Assembly: GCF_002305895.1 (NCBI RefSeq)
Contig: NZ_CP022203.1
Coordinates: forward strand, 7,536,001-7,600,000
Direction: 5' to 3'
DNA from: Corallococcus macrosporus DSM 14697
Lineage (GTDB): Bacteria; Myxococcota; Myxococcia; Myxococcales; Myxococcaceae
Length of the DNA: 64,000 nucleotides
The stretch's first letter is position 1, and every line of letters starts with the position of its first letter. Position numbers and translations under genes: made by a program. Positions 8,257 to 17,953 of this stretch are shown here, one piece after another. The notes under the pieces are model-generated. The model saw only the letters and a list, made by a program, of their open reading frames with translations, was not told where the DNA came from and made no database searches.

Positions 8257-9627
8257 CTACTTCTTCGCCGCCTCCGCCATCCGCGCCCACACCGCCGACG
8301 CGGCCTCGCGGGCCTGCTCCGCCACCACGGTGGGGCTCACCGACAGCGGCCGGCGCGCCCACATGCGCCACACGCCATCCACCATCACCGCCTCCACATG
8401 GCGGCTGCCCAGGCCGAACACCACGTGCCAGGCCAGGTTCTCCGCCGTCAGCGGCGTGGCCGGCAGGTAGTCCAGGATGAGCAGGTCCGCGAGCGCGCCC
8501 TCGCGCATGGGCCCCACCGGCGCGTCGAAAATCTGCGACGCCATGCGGTGCCCGTTGGCCAGGTAGCGCAGCACGTCGATGGGCTGCCCCGCCTCTCGCG
8601 AGCGCAGGTACGCCGCCTGCGCCTCCGCGAACAGGTCCGCGGACACGCCATCCGCGCCCAGCGTGGCCCTCGCGCCGAACTTCAGCGCCGGCGCGTAGCC
8701 CACCTCCAGGCCCTGGTTGGCGCGCGGCGTGTGGACCAGCCACGCCCCCGTGGCAATCACCTGCGCCAGGTCCGCCCAGTCCAGGTGCCCCACGTGCGCG
8801 AGCTGGCTCTTGGGCGACAGCAGGCCCGCCTCCAGCAGCCGCGACACCGGCGAGGCCCCGTAGTTCTCATTGGAGAGGCGCTCGTCGAGCGGGTCCTCCG
8901 CCAGCGGCAGGTGCAGCCCGCCGTTGCCCAGCGTCTTCAGCGCCTCCGCCAGGCCTTGCAGCGCGTCCGGCCCCAGCGTGAAGCACGGCGCGGCGCCCAC
9001 CTGCCCCCGGAAGCGCCCCTTCGCCTTCTTCGCGAAGCCGACCGTCTCCTCCAGGCCCTCCTCGCGGCCCAGCGCGCCCTGGCGGTCCGACACCGCGTAG
9101 GCCAGCACCCCGCGCACGCCCACCTCGTGGAGCCCACGCGCCAGCCGCGTCAGCGAGCCGGCGATGGCCTTGGGCGACGCGTGCAAATCACACACGGTGG
9201 TGGTGCCACACTGGAGCGCCTCCAGGCCACCGGCACAGCCGGCCACCTGCACGGCGTCCAGGTCGAGCGCGTTCTCGTAGGGCCAGGCCACCTGCTCCAG
9301 AATCTCCTGGTAGGACTCCAGCGGTGGGCGTGGCATGCCGCGGCCCAGCACCGCATACAGCCGGTGGTGCGCGCTCACCAGCCCCGGGAAGACCAGCTTG
9401 CCCGACAGCGCGACGACCTCGTCGTCCGCGCCCGGCGTCAGGTCCGGTCCCCGGGCGACGATTCGCTCTCCTTCAATGCGCAGGTCCACGCGCTCGACCA
9501 GCGCCGGCTCCAGTTCGACGACGTAACCACCCTTGAGGACTGTGCCCAACCATCCCTCCGGACGCAGCGCGTGCGTGTGCCTGGGCCACCTCCCGCCAGG
9601 CCCATGAAACAAGCCGGACGTTAACAT
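8257..9627 (-). CDS. SsnA-like amidohydrolase-superfamily protein with altered metal site
   Basis: This protein of 456 residues has the TIM-barrel layout of ATZ/TRZ-type amidohydrolases, closest in motif order to the SsnA aminohydrolase group. It carries PGLVSAHHRLY (81-91), CGTTTVCDLHASP (140-152), LAEDPLDE (242-249), AHVGHLD (277-283), VHTPRANQ (298-305) and LGADGVSADLF (323-333). In this family the first motif is normally HxH and the LAED segment is preceded by a ligand His (HVAED). Here the second positions are Arg89 and Pro241, so at least two metal ligands appear lost. The ATG at 9627 has a GGAGCGGGA ribosome site; longer extensions would run into the divergent kinase gene. Activity as a hydrolase is doubtful. 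Confidence 0.78.
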   Translation of the reverse strand: MLTSGLFHGPGGRWPRHTHALRPEGWLGTVLKGGYVVELEPALVERVDLRIEGERIVARGPDLTPGADDEVVALSGKLVFPGLVSAHHRLYAVLGRGMPRPPLESYQEILEQVAWPYENALDLDAVQVAGCAGGLEALQCGTTTVCDLHASPKAIAGSLTRLARGLHEVGVRGVLAYAVSDRQGALGREEGLEETVGFAKKAKGRFRGQVGAAPCFTLGPDALQGLAEALKTLGNGGLHLPLAEDPLDERLSNENYGASPVSRLLEAGLLSPKSQLAHVGHLDWADLAQVIATGAWLVHTPRANQGLEVGYAPALKFGARATLGADGVSADLFAEAQAAYLRSREAGQPIDVLRYLANGHRMASQIFDAPVGPMREGALADLLILDYLPATPLTAENLAWHVVFGLGSRHVEAVMVDGVWRMWARRPLSVSPTVVAEQAREAASAVWARMAEAAKK

Positions 9628-9728
9628 TCCCGCTCCCTCGCGCGAGCGGGCAGGTAGCGGACCCCCACCCGCCGTAATGGCCACAACACTGTGCGCGGAC
9701 GGCCCCCTACACGTAGACTGCGCGCACT

Positions 9729-12215
9729 TTGGAGCCGGAGCAGAACCCCAATCAGGTGGGTCGCTACCGACTGTCCGCGCGCATCGCGACAGGCGGCATG
9801 GCGGAGGTGTACCTGGGGCGCCGCCTCGACGACGACGGCGGCCGAGGGCCCGCGGTCGCAGTGAAGCGCCTGATGCCACACCTCGCCTCCGACCGGCGCG
9901 TGGTGCAGATGTTCCTCAACGAGGCCCGCATCACCGCGCAGGTGCGACACCCCAACGTCGTCACCATCATCGAGCTGGGCATGGAGGGCAGCGAGCCCTT
10001 CATCGCCATGGAGCTGCTGGAGGGGCGCTCCTTCGCCGAGCTGCGCCAGGAGGCCGCCGAGCACGGACAACGCGTGCCGCTGGGCATCACCCTGCGCGTG
10101 CTGGTGGAGGCCTGCCGGGGGCTCGACGCGGCGCACCGCGCGGTGGACGAGGCCGGCCGGCCGCTGCGCATCGTCCACCGCGACTTCACGCCCGACAACA
10201 TCCACGTGGGCGTGAATGGCGCGGTGAAGGTCATCGACTTCGGCATCGCCAAGGCGGACGCGCTGGGGTCGGGCACGGAGCCCGGCGTGCTCAAGGGCAA
10301 GTTCTTCTACATGTCGCCGGAGATGATTGCCGGCAAGCCGGTGGACCACCGCGCGGACCTGTTCGCCGCGGGCGTCATGCTCTACGAGCAGCTCTGCGGC
10401 CGCCGCCCCTTCACCGGCCTCTCCGCCGACGAGGTGCTGGGCCGCATCGCGGAGGGCCGCCCCAGGCCGCCCACCGCCTTCGACCCGTCCGTGCCCACGG
10501 CGCTGGAGCTGGTGTGCCTCACCGCGCTGGCCCGGGACCCGGCCGCGCGCTTCGACAGCCTGGAATCGTTCATCGCGGCCATCGAGGCCATTGGCGGCGC
10601 CGCGGAGATGGCCACGCCCGAGCAGCTCGCCGCCTACGTGGATTCGCTCTTCCCGCCCGACCGCGACCCCAAGCGGCTGGCCCTGCGGCGCGCGCGGCTC
10701 GCGGACCCGTCTCATGGCGGCACGCCGCCACCACACGCCCGTCCCATCCTGAGCGCCATCGACGTGCCGCCCGCGTGGCCCCAGGTCGCCCGCACCACGA
10801 ACCCCGACGCCGTCACCGTGGCGGGCGCCACGCGGAAGGGGCTCGCGGATACGGCGGCTCCGACGCAGCCGGAGGCAGCGCTCGCCGGGCAACCGGCAGC
10901 CGCCCTGGCGCATGGGGAGGCGCATCCGGGAGGAACGCCGGGGATGACCGCTCCGCACGGCGCGGTGGCGCACGGCGGGTCGTACGCGGGCGGCGCTCCG
11001 ATGGGCGCGGTGGCGCACGGCGCGACGCACACGGGCGGCGCTCCGATGGGAACGAGCCCGCATGGCGCGGTGGCGCACGGCGGGTCGCACGCGGGCGGCG
11101 CTCCGATGGGAACGAGCCCGCACGGCGCGGTGGCGCACGGCGCGTCGCACACCGCTGGCGCTCCGATGGGCACGGGCCCGCATGGCGCGTCGCACGCGAG
11201 CGCCGCGGCCGCTCCCGCCTCCGAAGACACAGTGCGCCCAGCCGCTGGCGCCGGGGATGAGCCCTCTTCACGCGGGCGACGCTCACGCCTGGTCCCCCTG
11301 CTCGCGGGCGTGCTCGCACTGGGCGCGGTGGGCGCGGGCGCGACGTGGCTCCTCATGCGCCCCGCCGCGCCTCCCGCCAGGCGCCTGGCCCAGGCCGAAG
11401 CCGCCACCACGCCGGCCGCGAAGGCGGAGGCGTTGGAGGGGCTGGCGTCGGACGACCGGGCGAGCGCGGAGGAGCTGAGCCGGGCCGGTGCGCTGCTCCT
11501 GGAAGCCGGCGCGAACACGGAGGCCCTGGCGCTGGCGGATGGCTTCGTGGCGCGCTTCCCCCAGGACATCGAAGGGCACCTCATCGCCGCGCGCGCCGCC
11601 ACGGAGCTGCGGATGGGCAAGCGGGCCGAGCACGCCATCGAGGAAGCCACCGCGCTGGCCCCCAAGGACCTCCGCCCTCCGCTGGCCCTGGCCGAGCTGC
11701 GTGAGCGCCAGGGAGACCTCCCTGGCGCGCTGGCCGCGCTGGCCACGGTGCATGCCCGCAAGCCCGGCTCCGCGGAGGTGACGCCACGCTACGGGTTGCT
11801 CCTCTCGCGGAGCGGCCGCCTGGAGGAAGCCGCCAGCGTGCTCTCCGCCTGGACGCGCTCCCACGACGACGCGGCGAGCCTCGCCGAACTCGGCTTCGTG
11901 CGCTTCCGCCAGCAGCGCGTGGACGAGGCCGCCTCCCTGCTCAAGCGCGCGATTCGCAAGGCCCCCAAGCTCGCGGTGGCGCACTACTACCTGGGGGCCG
12001 TCCTCTTCCGGCAGGGCGACACCGCGGGCGCCGAGCGGGCCTACGTCGAGGCGGACCGGCTCGCACCCGAGGACCCTCGGGCCCTGGCCTCCCGCTGCCA
12101 GGTCCACGCCCACACCGGCAACACGGCGGGCGTCGCCGAGGTGAAGCGCTCCCTGGCCGAACGTTTCCCAACGCGCGCGGAGGCCCTGGCCGCCGAGTGC
12201 GTCGCGGTGAAATGA
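9729..12215 (+). CDS. Membrane Ser/Thr protein kinase with repetitive Gly/His linker and TPR sensor domain
   Basis: An 828-residue Hanks-type kinase. The kinase domain (about 12-290) has a TGGMAEVYLG loop, catalytic K46, HRD at 150-152 and DFG from D170. The catalytic loop reads HRDFTPDN, so the usual RDLKPxN Lys is Thr, a common substitution in myxobacterial kinases. A flexible region follows, with four Gly/His/Met-rich direct repeats (about 406-490), then one transmembrane helix (about 520-544) and TPR-like helices to the end, presumably periplasmic. The start appears to be a TTG at 9729 directly before the VGRYRL kinase start; no strong ribosome site is visible. Targets are unknown. Confidence 0.88.
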   Translation: MEPEQNPNQVGRYRLSARIATGGMAEVYLGRRLDDDGGRGPAVAVKRLMPHLASDRRVVQMFLNEARITAQVRHPNVVTIIELGMEGSEPFIAMELLEGRSFAELRQEAAEHGQRVPLGITLRVLVEACRGLDAAHRAVDEAGRPLRIVHRDFTPDNIHVGVNGAVKVIDFGIAKADALGSGTEPGVLKGKFFYMSPEMIAGKPVDHRADLFAAGVMLYEQLCGRRPFTGLSADEVLGRIAEGRPRPPTAFDPSVPTALELVCLTALARDPAARFDSLESFIAAIEAIGGAAEMATPEQLAAYVDSLFPPDRDPKRLALRRARLADPSHGGTPPPHARPILSAIDVPPAWPQVARTTNPDAVTVAGATRKGLADTAAPTQPEAALAGQPAAALAHGEAHPGGTPGMTAPHGAVAHGGSYAGGAPMGAVAHGATHTGGAPMGTSPHGAVAHGGSHAGGAPMGTSPHGAVAHGASHTAGAPMGTGPHGASHASAAAAPASEDTVRPAAGAGDEPSSRGRRSRLVPLLAGVLALGAVGAGATWLLMRPAAPPARRLAQAEAATTPAAKAEALEGLASDDRASAEELSRAGALLLEAGANTEALALADGFVARFPQDIEGHLIAARAATELRMGKRAEHAIEEATALAPKDLRPPLALAELRERQGDLPGALAALATVHARKPGSAEVTPRYGLLLSRSGRLEEAASVLSAWTRSHDDAASLAELGFVRFRQQRVDEAASLLKRAIRKAPKLAVAHYYLGAVLFRQGDTAGAERAYVEADRLAPEDPRALASRCQVHAHTGNTAGVAEVKRSLAERFPTRAEALAAECVAVK
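10992..11190 (+). repeat. Tandem direct repeats encoding the kinase linker
   Basis: Near-identical units beginning GGCGCTCCGATGGG start at about 10992 (45 nt), 11037 (60 nt), 11097 (60 nt) and 11157 (partial). They encode roughly G-A-P-M-G-T-S-P-H-G-A-V-A-H-G-x-S-H units. They are in frame with the kinase gene and look like recent slippage or recombination, so copy number may vary between strains. Confidence 0.85.
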
Positions 12216-12262
12216 CGCGAACAGTCCGTGCACCAGGGCCACGGCCCATTAACTTCCAGGCC

Positions 12263-13288
12263 ATGCGCTCTCGCAGCCCTCGCCTCGCCCTCGGGGTCCT
12301 GCTCGCCGGTGTCGCGGCGTGCTCGTCCTCGGACACTTCGCGCCGCCCCACGCAGGAGGATGCCGGCAGCGTGCCGCCCACCGGCGAGGAGCCCACGGTG
12401 CCGGAGCGCACCGCGTGCACCGGCCTCACCGTGGGGCCCGGCACCTACGACTGGACGGTGGCGCACCAGGGACGCACCCGCCACTACCGCGTCCACGTCC
12501 CGCCCGGCTACGACGCCACCCGGCCCACCGCCGCGGTGGTGGCCTTCCACGGCTTCGGCTCCAACGAGCGGGAGATGGAGGGGCTGATGGGCCTGTCCAG
12601 GCTGGCCGACACGGAGGGCTTCCTCGCCGTGTACCCGCGGGGCCTCAGCGCCTCCGAGATCAACGACAACGGCACCGACGGCACCAGCCGGGGGTGGAAC
12701 GGGGGCGCGTGCTGCGGCCCCGCGTGGACCGCCAAGGTGGATGACGTGGGCTTCGTGGACGCGCTGCTGACGGACCTGGACTCGCGCGTGTGCGTGGACA
12801 CGCGCAGGACGTTCGCCACCGGCTTCTCCAACGGCGGCTTCTTCTCGTACCAACTGGCCTGCCAGCGCGCGAGCCGCTTCGCCGCCATCGCCCCCGTGGC
12901 GGGCACGGAGGGCGCCTCCCCGTGCAACCCGTCGCGCCCCGTGCCGGTGCTGCACCTGCACGGCACCGCCGACCCGGTCATCCGCTACCAGGGCGGCAGC
13001 AACCTGGGGCCCTTCGGCGGCACCTACCCGTCCGCGGAGGAGTCCGTGCGCCGCTGGGCCGAGCGCAACGGCTGCACGGGCCCCACCGTGGAGACGTACC
13101 AGCAGGGCGACAGCACCTGCACCGCCGCCACCGGCTGCAGCCCGGAGTCCGCCACCGCCTCGCTGTGCACGGTGCAGGGCGGCCAGCACACCTGGCCCGG
13201 CTTCACGGACTTCAACCACGGCGGCACGCCCCACCTGGACGCCACGCTCGAAGCATGGAAGTTCTTCCAGACCCGTCCCCGGCCCTGA
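12263..13288 (+). CDS. Lipoprotein alpha/beta hydrolase, PHB depolymerase/LpqC-like esterase
   Basis: A secreted serine esterase of 341 residues. The ATG at 12263 starts a lipoprotein signal (MRSRSPRLALGVLLAGVAAC, Cys20 as lipid site). The mature protein carries the LpqC/PHB-depolymerase pattern: HYRVHVPPGYD, an AFHGFG oxyanion strand, nucleophile elbow GFSNGG, acid HGTADPVI and catalytic His in GGQHTWPG. Paired cysteines in the C-terminal half suggest disulfides. Family members hydrolyse poly-hydroxyalkanoates, feruloyl or acetyl esters; the substrate here is not evident. The gene starts 47 bp after the kinase gene on the same strand and precedes the YdjC-type deacetylase by 24 bp, so the latter two are probably cotranscribed. 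Confidence 0.85.
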   Translation: MRSRSPRLALGVLLAGVAACSSSDTSRRPTQEDAGSVPPTGEEPTVPERTACTGLTVGPGTYDWTVAHQGRTRHYRVHVPPGYDATRPTAAVVAFHGFGSNEREMEGLMGLSRLADTEGFLAVYPRGLSASEINDNGTDGTSRGWNGGACCGPAWTAKVDDVGFVDALLTDLDSRVCVDTRRTFATGFSNGGFFSYQLACQRASRFAAIAPVAGTEGASPCNPSRPVPVLHLHGTADPVIRYQGGSNLGPFGGTYPSAEESVRRWAERNGCTGPTVETYQQGDSTCTAATGCSPESATASLCTVQGGQHTWPGFTDFNHGGTPHLDATLEAWKFFQTRPRP

Positions 13289-13312
13289 GCCCACCGCGAG
13301 GAGCACCCCGCC

Positions 13313-14062
13313 ATGCCGTCACGCGCCCTCATCATCAACGCCGATGACCTGGGCTACGACCCGGGCGTCACGCGCGGCATCCTCCGCGCCATGCGGGAGG
13401 GCGTCGTCTCGTCGGCCACCTTCATGGTGAACACACCCTTCTCCGAGGCCGCCGCCCGCGAGGCCCGGGGCCTCTCCATCGGCCTGCACCTCAACCTCGC
13501 CCGGGGCACGCCGGTGTGGCGCGGCTTCCCGCGCGAGCTGCTCGGCGAGGATGGCGGCTTCGTGGAGGCCCGCGCGGGCAGCCTGCCGGCGGACGTGGTG
13601 GAGGCGGAGGCCTTCGCCCAGCTCGCGCGGCTCGCGGGCCTGCTGGGCCAGCCGGCCACCCACGTGGACGTGCACAAGCACCTGCACCTTCACGCGGGCG
13701 TCCTGGAGGGTCTGGCCCGGGCCGCGAGGAGCGTGGGTGTGCCGGTGCGCTCCATCAACCCGGAGATGCGGCGCGCGCTGCAAGCCCAGGGTGTGGCCAC
13801 CAACGCGCACTTCGTGGGGGACGCGGGCGCGGAGGCCTACTGGACGCTGGAGCGCTTCGCGTCGGAGCTCGCCGCCCTGCCCGCGGACGGCGTCATCGAG
13901 CTGATGTGCCACCCGGGCTACCGGCCGGAGACGCTGAAGAGCGGCTACGCGGCCCAGCGCGAGGTCGAGCTGGAGACCTTCCTCCACCCCCAGGCCCGTG
14001 AAGTGTTGGCCCGGACGGGCATCGTCCCGGTGGACTTCCGCGTCCTCAGCTCCGCGAGCTGA
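13313..14062 (+). CDS. ChbG/HpnK (YdjC) family carbohydrate deacetylase
   Basis: A 249-residue predicted metal-dependent deacetylase of N-acetylated sugars such as chito-oligosaccharides or hopanoid sugars. The hallmarks are [14 protein letters not shown] near the N-terminus (Asp pair), [11 protein letters not shown] (metal His), [12 protein letters not shown] (metal ligands) and ELMCHPGY near the C-terminus. The ATG at 13313 is preceded by GAGGAGC. The C-terminus overlaps the convergent histidine kinase gene by 17 bp. Placement next to a secreted esterase suggests, without proof, shared work on extracellular polymers. Confidence 0.88.
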   Translation: MPSRALIINADDLGYDPGVTRGILRAMREGVVSSATFMVNTPFSEAAAREARGLSIGLHLNLARGTPVWRGFPRELLGEDGGFVEARAGSLPADVVEAEAFAQLARLAGLLGQPATHVDVHKHLHLHAGVLEGLARAARSVGVPVRSINPEMRRALQAQGVATNAHFVGDAGAEAYWTLERFASELAALPADGVIELMCHPGYRPETLKSGYAAQREVELETFLHPQAREVLARTGIVPVDFRVLSSAS

Positions 14063-15944
14063 GCAGCTCCAACGGCGCCTCGGCCGTGGGGCGCCGCTCC
14101 ACGGCGAGCGCGTTGCGGACCCGCGCCACCAGGTCCTCGGGCCGGTAGGGGCGCGTACACAGCGACGTGCTCTCCTGGGCCCACCAGGGCCGCTCGTCGC
14201 CGGCCAGCAGGATGGGCACGGGCCGCGCGCGCGGCAGCGTGGCGAAGGTCTCCAGGAAGACGCCCGTCTGTCCCTGGGTGGCGCTGGTGGACAGGACGAT
14301 GAGGTCCACCGGCAGGTGCGTGGCCCGCCGCAGCGCCTCGGCGCCGTCGCGCGCGGTGAGCACCTCGAAGCCCTCGGAGAGCAGCACCCGCTCCGCCGCG
14401 GCCTCCTGCGTCTGGTCCTCGTCCAGCAGCAACAGCCGGTGGGGCAGCCGCTTCACGTCGTGCGGCGCCATGCGCGGCAGGCTCAGCGAGAAGGTGCTCC
14501 CCTTCCCCTCCGCGCTGCGCATCGTCAGCCCGCCGCCGTGGAGCCGGGCGATGGAGTGGCTGATGAAGAGGCCCAGGCCCAATCCGCCGAAGTTGCGGTG
14601 CGACACGTTGCGCGCCCGGTAGAAGCGCTGGAACACCTGCGACTGGTCCGCGCCCGGGATGCCGATGCCGTGGTCCTGGACGTGGATGCGCGCCTCGCCC
14701 TGGTTGCGCTCCACCGTCACCACGATGGGCTCCTCCGACGCGCTGTACTTGTGCGCGTTCTCCAGCAGGTTCACCAGCACCTGCTCCAGCCTGTCCCTGT
14801 CTCCGCGCACCCAGACGCGCTCGCGGGGCACCTCCACGGCGAAGGGCCGCTCGAAGGCCGCGCGGAAGTGGTCCACCACCTCCGCCACCAACTGCCCCAC
14901 CTCCAGCGGCGCCAGGTCCAGGGCCAGCCGCCCCGCGTCCAGGCGAGACGCGTCCAGCAGGTCATCCACCAGCCCCACCAGCCGGTCCACCTGCCGCTTC
15001 GACTTGAGCACCGTGGCCAGCTCCACCGGCTGGCCCGACGCCAGGCGCCGCTCCATGGTGAAGAGGCCCAGCTTCAGCGGGGTGAGCGGCGTCTTCAGCT
15101 CGTGGCTGGCGATGGAGATGAACTCCTCGCGCACCTGGAGCGCCGCCTTGGCCTCGCGCAAGAGGCGCGCGTTCTCCACCGCCACCGCGAGCTGGTTGGC
15201 CGCGGCGCTCCACAGGTCCAGCTCCCGCACGGAGAAGGACGTGCCCTGCTCCTTGTAGAGCAGCAGCAGGCCCACCGTCCGGCGCGGCGCGCACAGCGGC
15301 ACCGCGGCGAAGATGGAGCCCATGGCGTCCCCATAGCCCCGCTGGATGCCGAGCTGCGCCTGGCGCAGCGCCAGCGCCTGCCGGAACGGGTCCGACTGGG
15401 CGTCGAACACGGCCTCGGGCGCCTCCGAGCCGGCCAGGTCCGACACCGCCACCCGGCGCAGGGCGCCACCCTCCTCCTCGCAGAGGTACACCTCGGCGCG
15501 GCGCACGTGCGCGCAGCGGACCAGGGCCACCACGGCGGCGGCGCAGACGCTGTCCACCTCCAGCGACTCCCCCACCGAGCGGGCAATCTCCTGCACCGCC
15601 TGGGAGAAGGCGCCCTCGTCGTCCACGCCGGACGGCTCCACCACCAGCCAGGCGCCCGCCGCCTCGCCCGCCGCGGCGGGCTTCACCTGCACCCGGACCT
15701 GCCGCAGCCCCCGGGTGATGACGTGGCCGGTGTGGGGCGCGCCGTCCCGGATGGCGCGCTCCAGGACGTCCAGGCTCCGGGTGCGCTCCAGCGCGTCGCG
15801 CAGGTCTCCGCCGGCGTGCAGGGCCACGCCCGTCTTGAGGGCGAATCCTTCCTCGCACCACTGCACGCGCAGGTCCGCGCCCACGCGAACCAGCGCCAGC
15901 GGCAGGCACGAGAATGCATCTTCGACGTCAGCAGGAAGCGGCAT
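14046..15944 (-). CDS. GAF-domain hybrid sensor histidine kinase with degenerate receiver domain
   Basis: A soluble sensor kinase of about 632 residues. The N-terminal 1-110 looks PAS-like, 120-265 is GAF-like ([19 protein letters not shown]), and HisKA has phospho-acceptor His281 in ASHELKTPL. HATPase_c is intact, with N-box [16 protein letters not shown] and [10 protein letters not shown]-terminal receiver-like domain (about 490-610) keeps the acidic pair (LLLLDED), but the phospho-acceptor position reads LIVLSTS, with Ser552 instead of Asp, and the usual KP is TRP. It is therefore probably a pseudo-receiver. The ATG at 15944 is preferred over a TTG at 16001. No membrane segment is seen, so the stimulus is probably cytoplasmic. 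Confidence 0.85.
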   Translation of the reverse strand: MPLPADVEDAFSCLPLALVRVGADLRVQWCEEGFALKTGVALHAGGDLRDALERTRSLDVLERAIRDGAPHTGHVITRGLRQVRVQVKPAAAGEAAGAWLVVEPSGVDDEGAFSQAVQEIARSVGESLEVDSVCAAAVVALVRCAHVRRAEVYLCEEEGGALRRVAVSDLAGSEAPEAVFDAQSDPFRQALALRQAQLGIQRGYGDAMGSIFAAVPLCAPRRTVGLLLLYKEQGTSFSVRELDLWSAAANQLAVAVENARLLREAKAALQVREEFISIASHELKTPLTPLKLGLFTMERRLASGQPVELATVLKSKRQVDRLVGLVDDLLDASRLDAGRLALDLAPLEVGQLVAEVVDHFRAAFERPFAVEVPRERVWVRGDRDRLEQVLVNLLENAHKYSASEEPIVVTVERNQGEARIHVQDHGIGIPGADQSQVFQRFYRARNVSHRNFGGLGLGLFISHSIARLHGGGLTMRSAEGKGSTFSLSLPRMAPHDVKRLPHRLLLLDEDQTQEAAAERVLLSEGFEVLTARDGAEALRRATHLPVDLIVLSTSATQGQTGVFLETFATLPRARPVPILLAGDERPWWAQESTSLCTRPYRPEDLVARVRNALAVERRPTAEAPLELLSSRS

Positions 15945-16106
15945 GTGCTCGGGCAGGGGGAAGGGACGTCCCTTGATTATGAGCCCCCGCCCGAGCGGCA
16001 ACCGGGGCTCCCCCTGGATTCACCCCCACTGGACGCCAGGCGCGTTGGCAGGCGGACATCGAAGGGAGGGATGACACGCGGCGTTGGTGTGGTAGACGAC
16101 AGCGCC

Positions 16107-16475
16107 ATGCCCTCGCAGCCGTCCAAGGAACTGCAGACCTTCCCCAACCCCGCCGCCGACCGCGACTACGAAATCGCGTTCGACGTGCCGGAGTTCACCT
16201 GCCTCTGCCCGCTCACCGGTCAGCCTGACTTCGCACGGTTCAAGATCACCTACGTGCCGGACCAGACCTGCATCGAGCTCAAGAGCCTCAAGCTCTACAT
16301 GTGGGCGTACCGCAATGAGGGGGCCTTCCACGAGAAGGTCACCAACACCATCGCGGACGACATCATCAAGGCCATCCAGCCGCGCAAGCTCACCGTGGTG
16401 GGCGACTTCTTCGTGCGCGGCGGCATCGGCACCATCGTCACCGTCACGCACGACAAGTCGAAGCAGCAGGGCTGA
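16107..16475 (+). CDS. queF: NADPH-dependent 7-cyano-7-deazaguanine reductase QueF (short type)
   Basis: QueF reduces preQ0 to preQ1 in queuosine biosynthesis, the only known nitrile-to-amine reduction in metabolism. The 122-residue length fits the unimodular, GTP-cyclohydrolase-I-like T-fold. It carries [14 protein letters not shown], containing the covalent-catalysis Cys and the adjacent Asp, and [20 protein letters not shown], the QueF motif with the substrate-binding Glu. The ATG at 16107 matches family start length. It is convergent with the downstream kinase gene (15 bp between stops). A QueA-like gene lies at about 24 kb, but no other queuosine genes are present. Confidence 0.93.
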   Translation: MPSQPSKELQTFPNPAADRDYEIAFDVPEFTCLCPLTGQPDFARFKITYVPDQTCIELKSLKLYMWAYRNEGAFHEKVTNTIADDIIKAIQPRKLTVVGDFFVRGGIGTIVTVTHDKSKQQG

Positions 16476-16490
16476 GCCGCGCCCCGGGCT

Positions 16491-17579
<1,089 letters not shown>

Positions 17580-17659
17580 GGCGCGCAGGCTATCGAAGCA
17601 GACGCACAGCGTCGATGGGGGGATGTGGCCGCGCGCCGCCTCGCCGGGTCCGAGCCATC

Positions 17660-17884
17660 ATGCCCTGGCCCCGCACGCTGAAAGCCCACCTCCTCCTCCC
17701 CGTCCTCGCGCTCTTCACCTTCGGTGGCTGCTTCCACCATCACCACTACGACTCGCGTCCGCCCAAGTCGAAGAAGTCCAAGATGAGCAGCAAAAAGCGC
17801 TGCCACCCGAGCCACTACTGGGACGGCACGGAGTGCAAGCACAAGGGCAAGGGCAAGGGGGCCCGGAAACACGACGGGCGCTGA
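17660..17884 (+). CDS. Small lysine-rich lipoprotein
   Basis: A 74-residue predicted lipoprotein of unknown function. MPWPRTLKAHLLLPVLALF leads to lipobox FGGC, then a natural HHHH run, a basic region rich in Lys/Ser (KSKKSKMSSKK) and a Cys pair flanking HPSHYWDGTEC. The mature protein is strongly positively charged and could bind nucleic acid, LPS or metal, which is speculation. The ATG at 17660 is chosen because it gives the signal peptide; an in-frame GTG/ATG further upstream would not. Confidence 0.65.
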   Translation: MPWPRTLKAHLLLPVLALFTFGGCFHHHHYDSRPPKSKKSKMSSKKRCHPSHYWDGTECKHKGKGKGARKHDGR

Positions 17885-17953
17885 GGGCCGCCCCCCGTGT
17901 CACGGTGAGGCTGTGCCGTGGAGACGCCGGGAGCGGTAGGGTGGAGGGCGCCC

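Noticed and set aside
10992-11190. Regular 45-60 nt direct repeats as a CRISPR array
   Set aside because: They are in frame in a kinase gene, without unique spacers between identical repeats, and encode a Gly/His linker.
16002-16106. preQ1 riboswitch before queF
   Set aside because: No convincing small pseudoknot aptamer with an A-rich tail could be identified in this short GC-rich leader.
17706-17740. HHHH run in the small lipoprotein as an engineered His tag
   Set aside because: It follows a natural lipobox in native context, with only four His, and no vector sequence is near.
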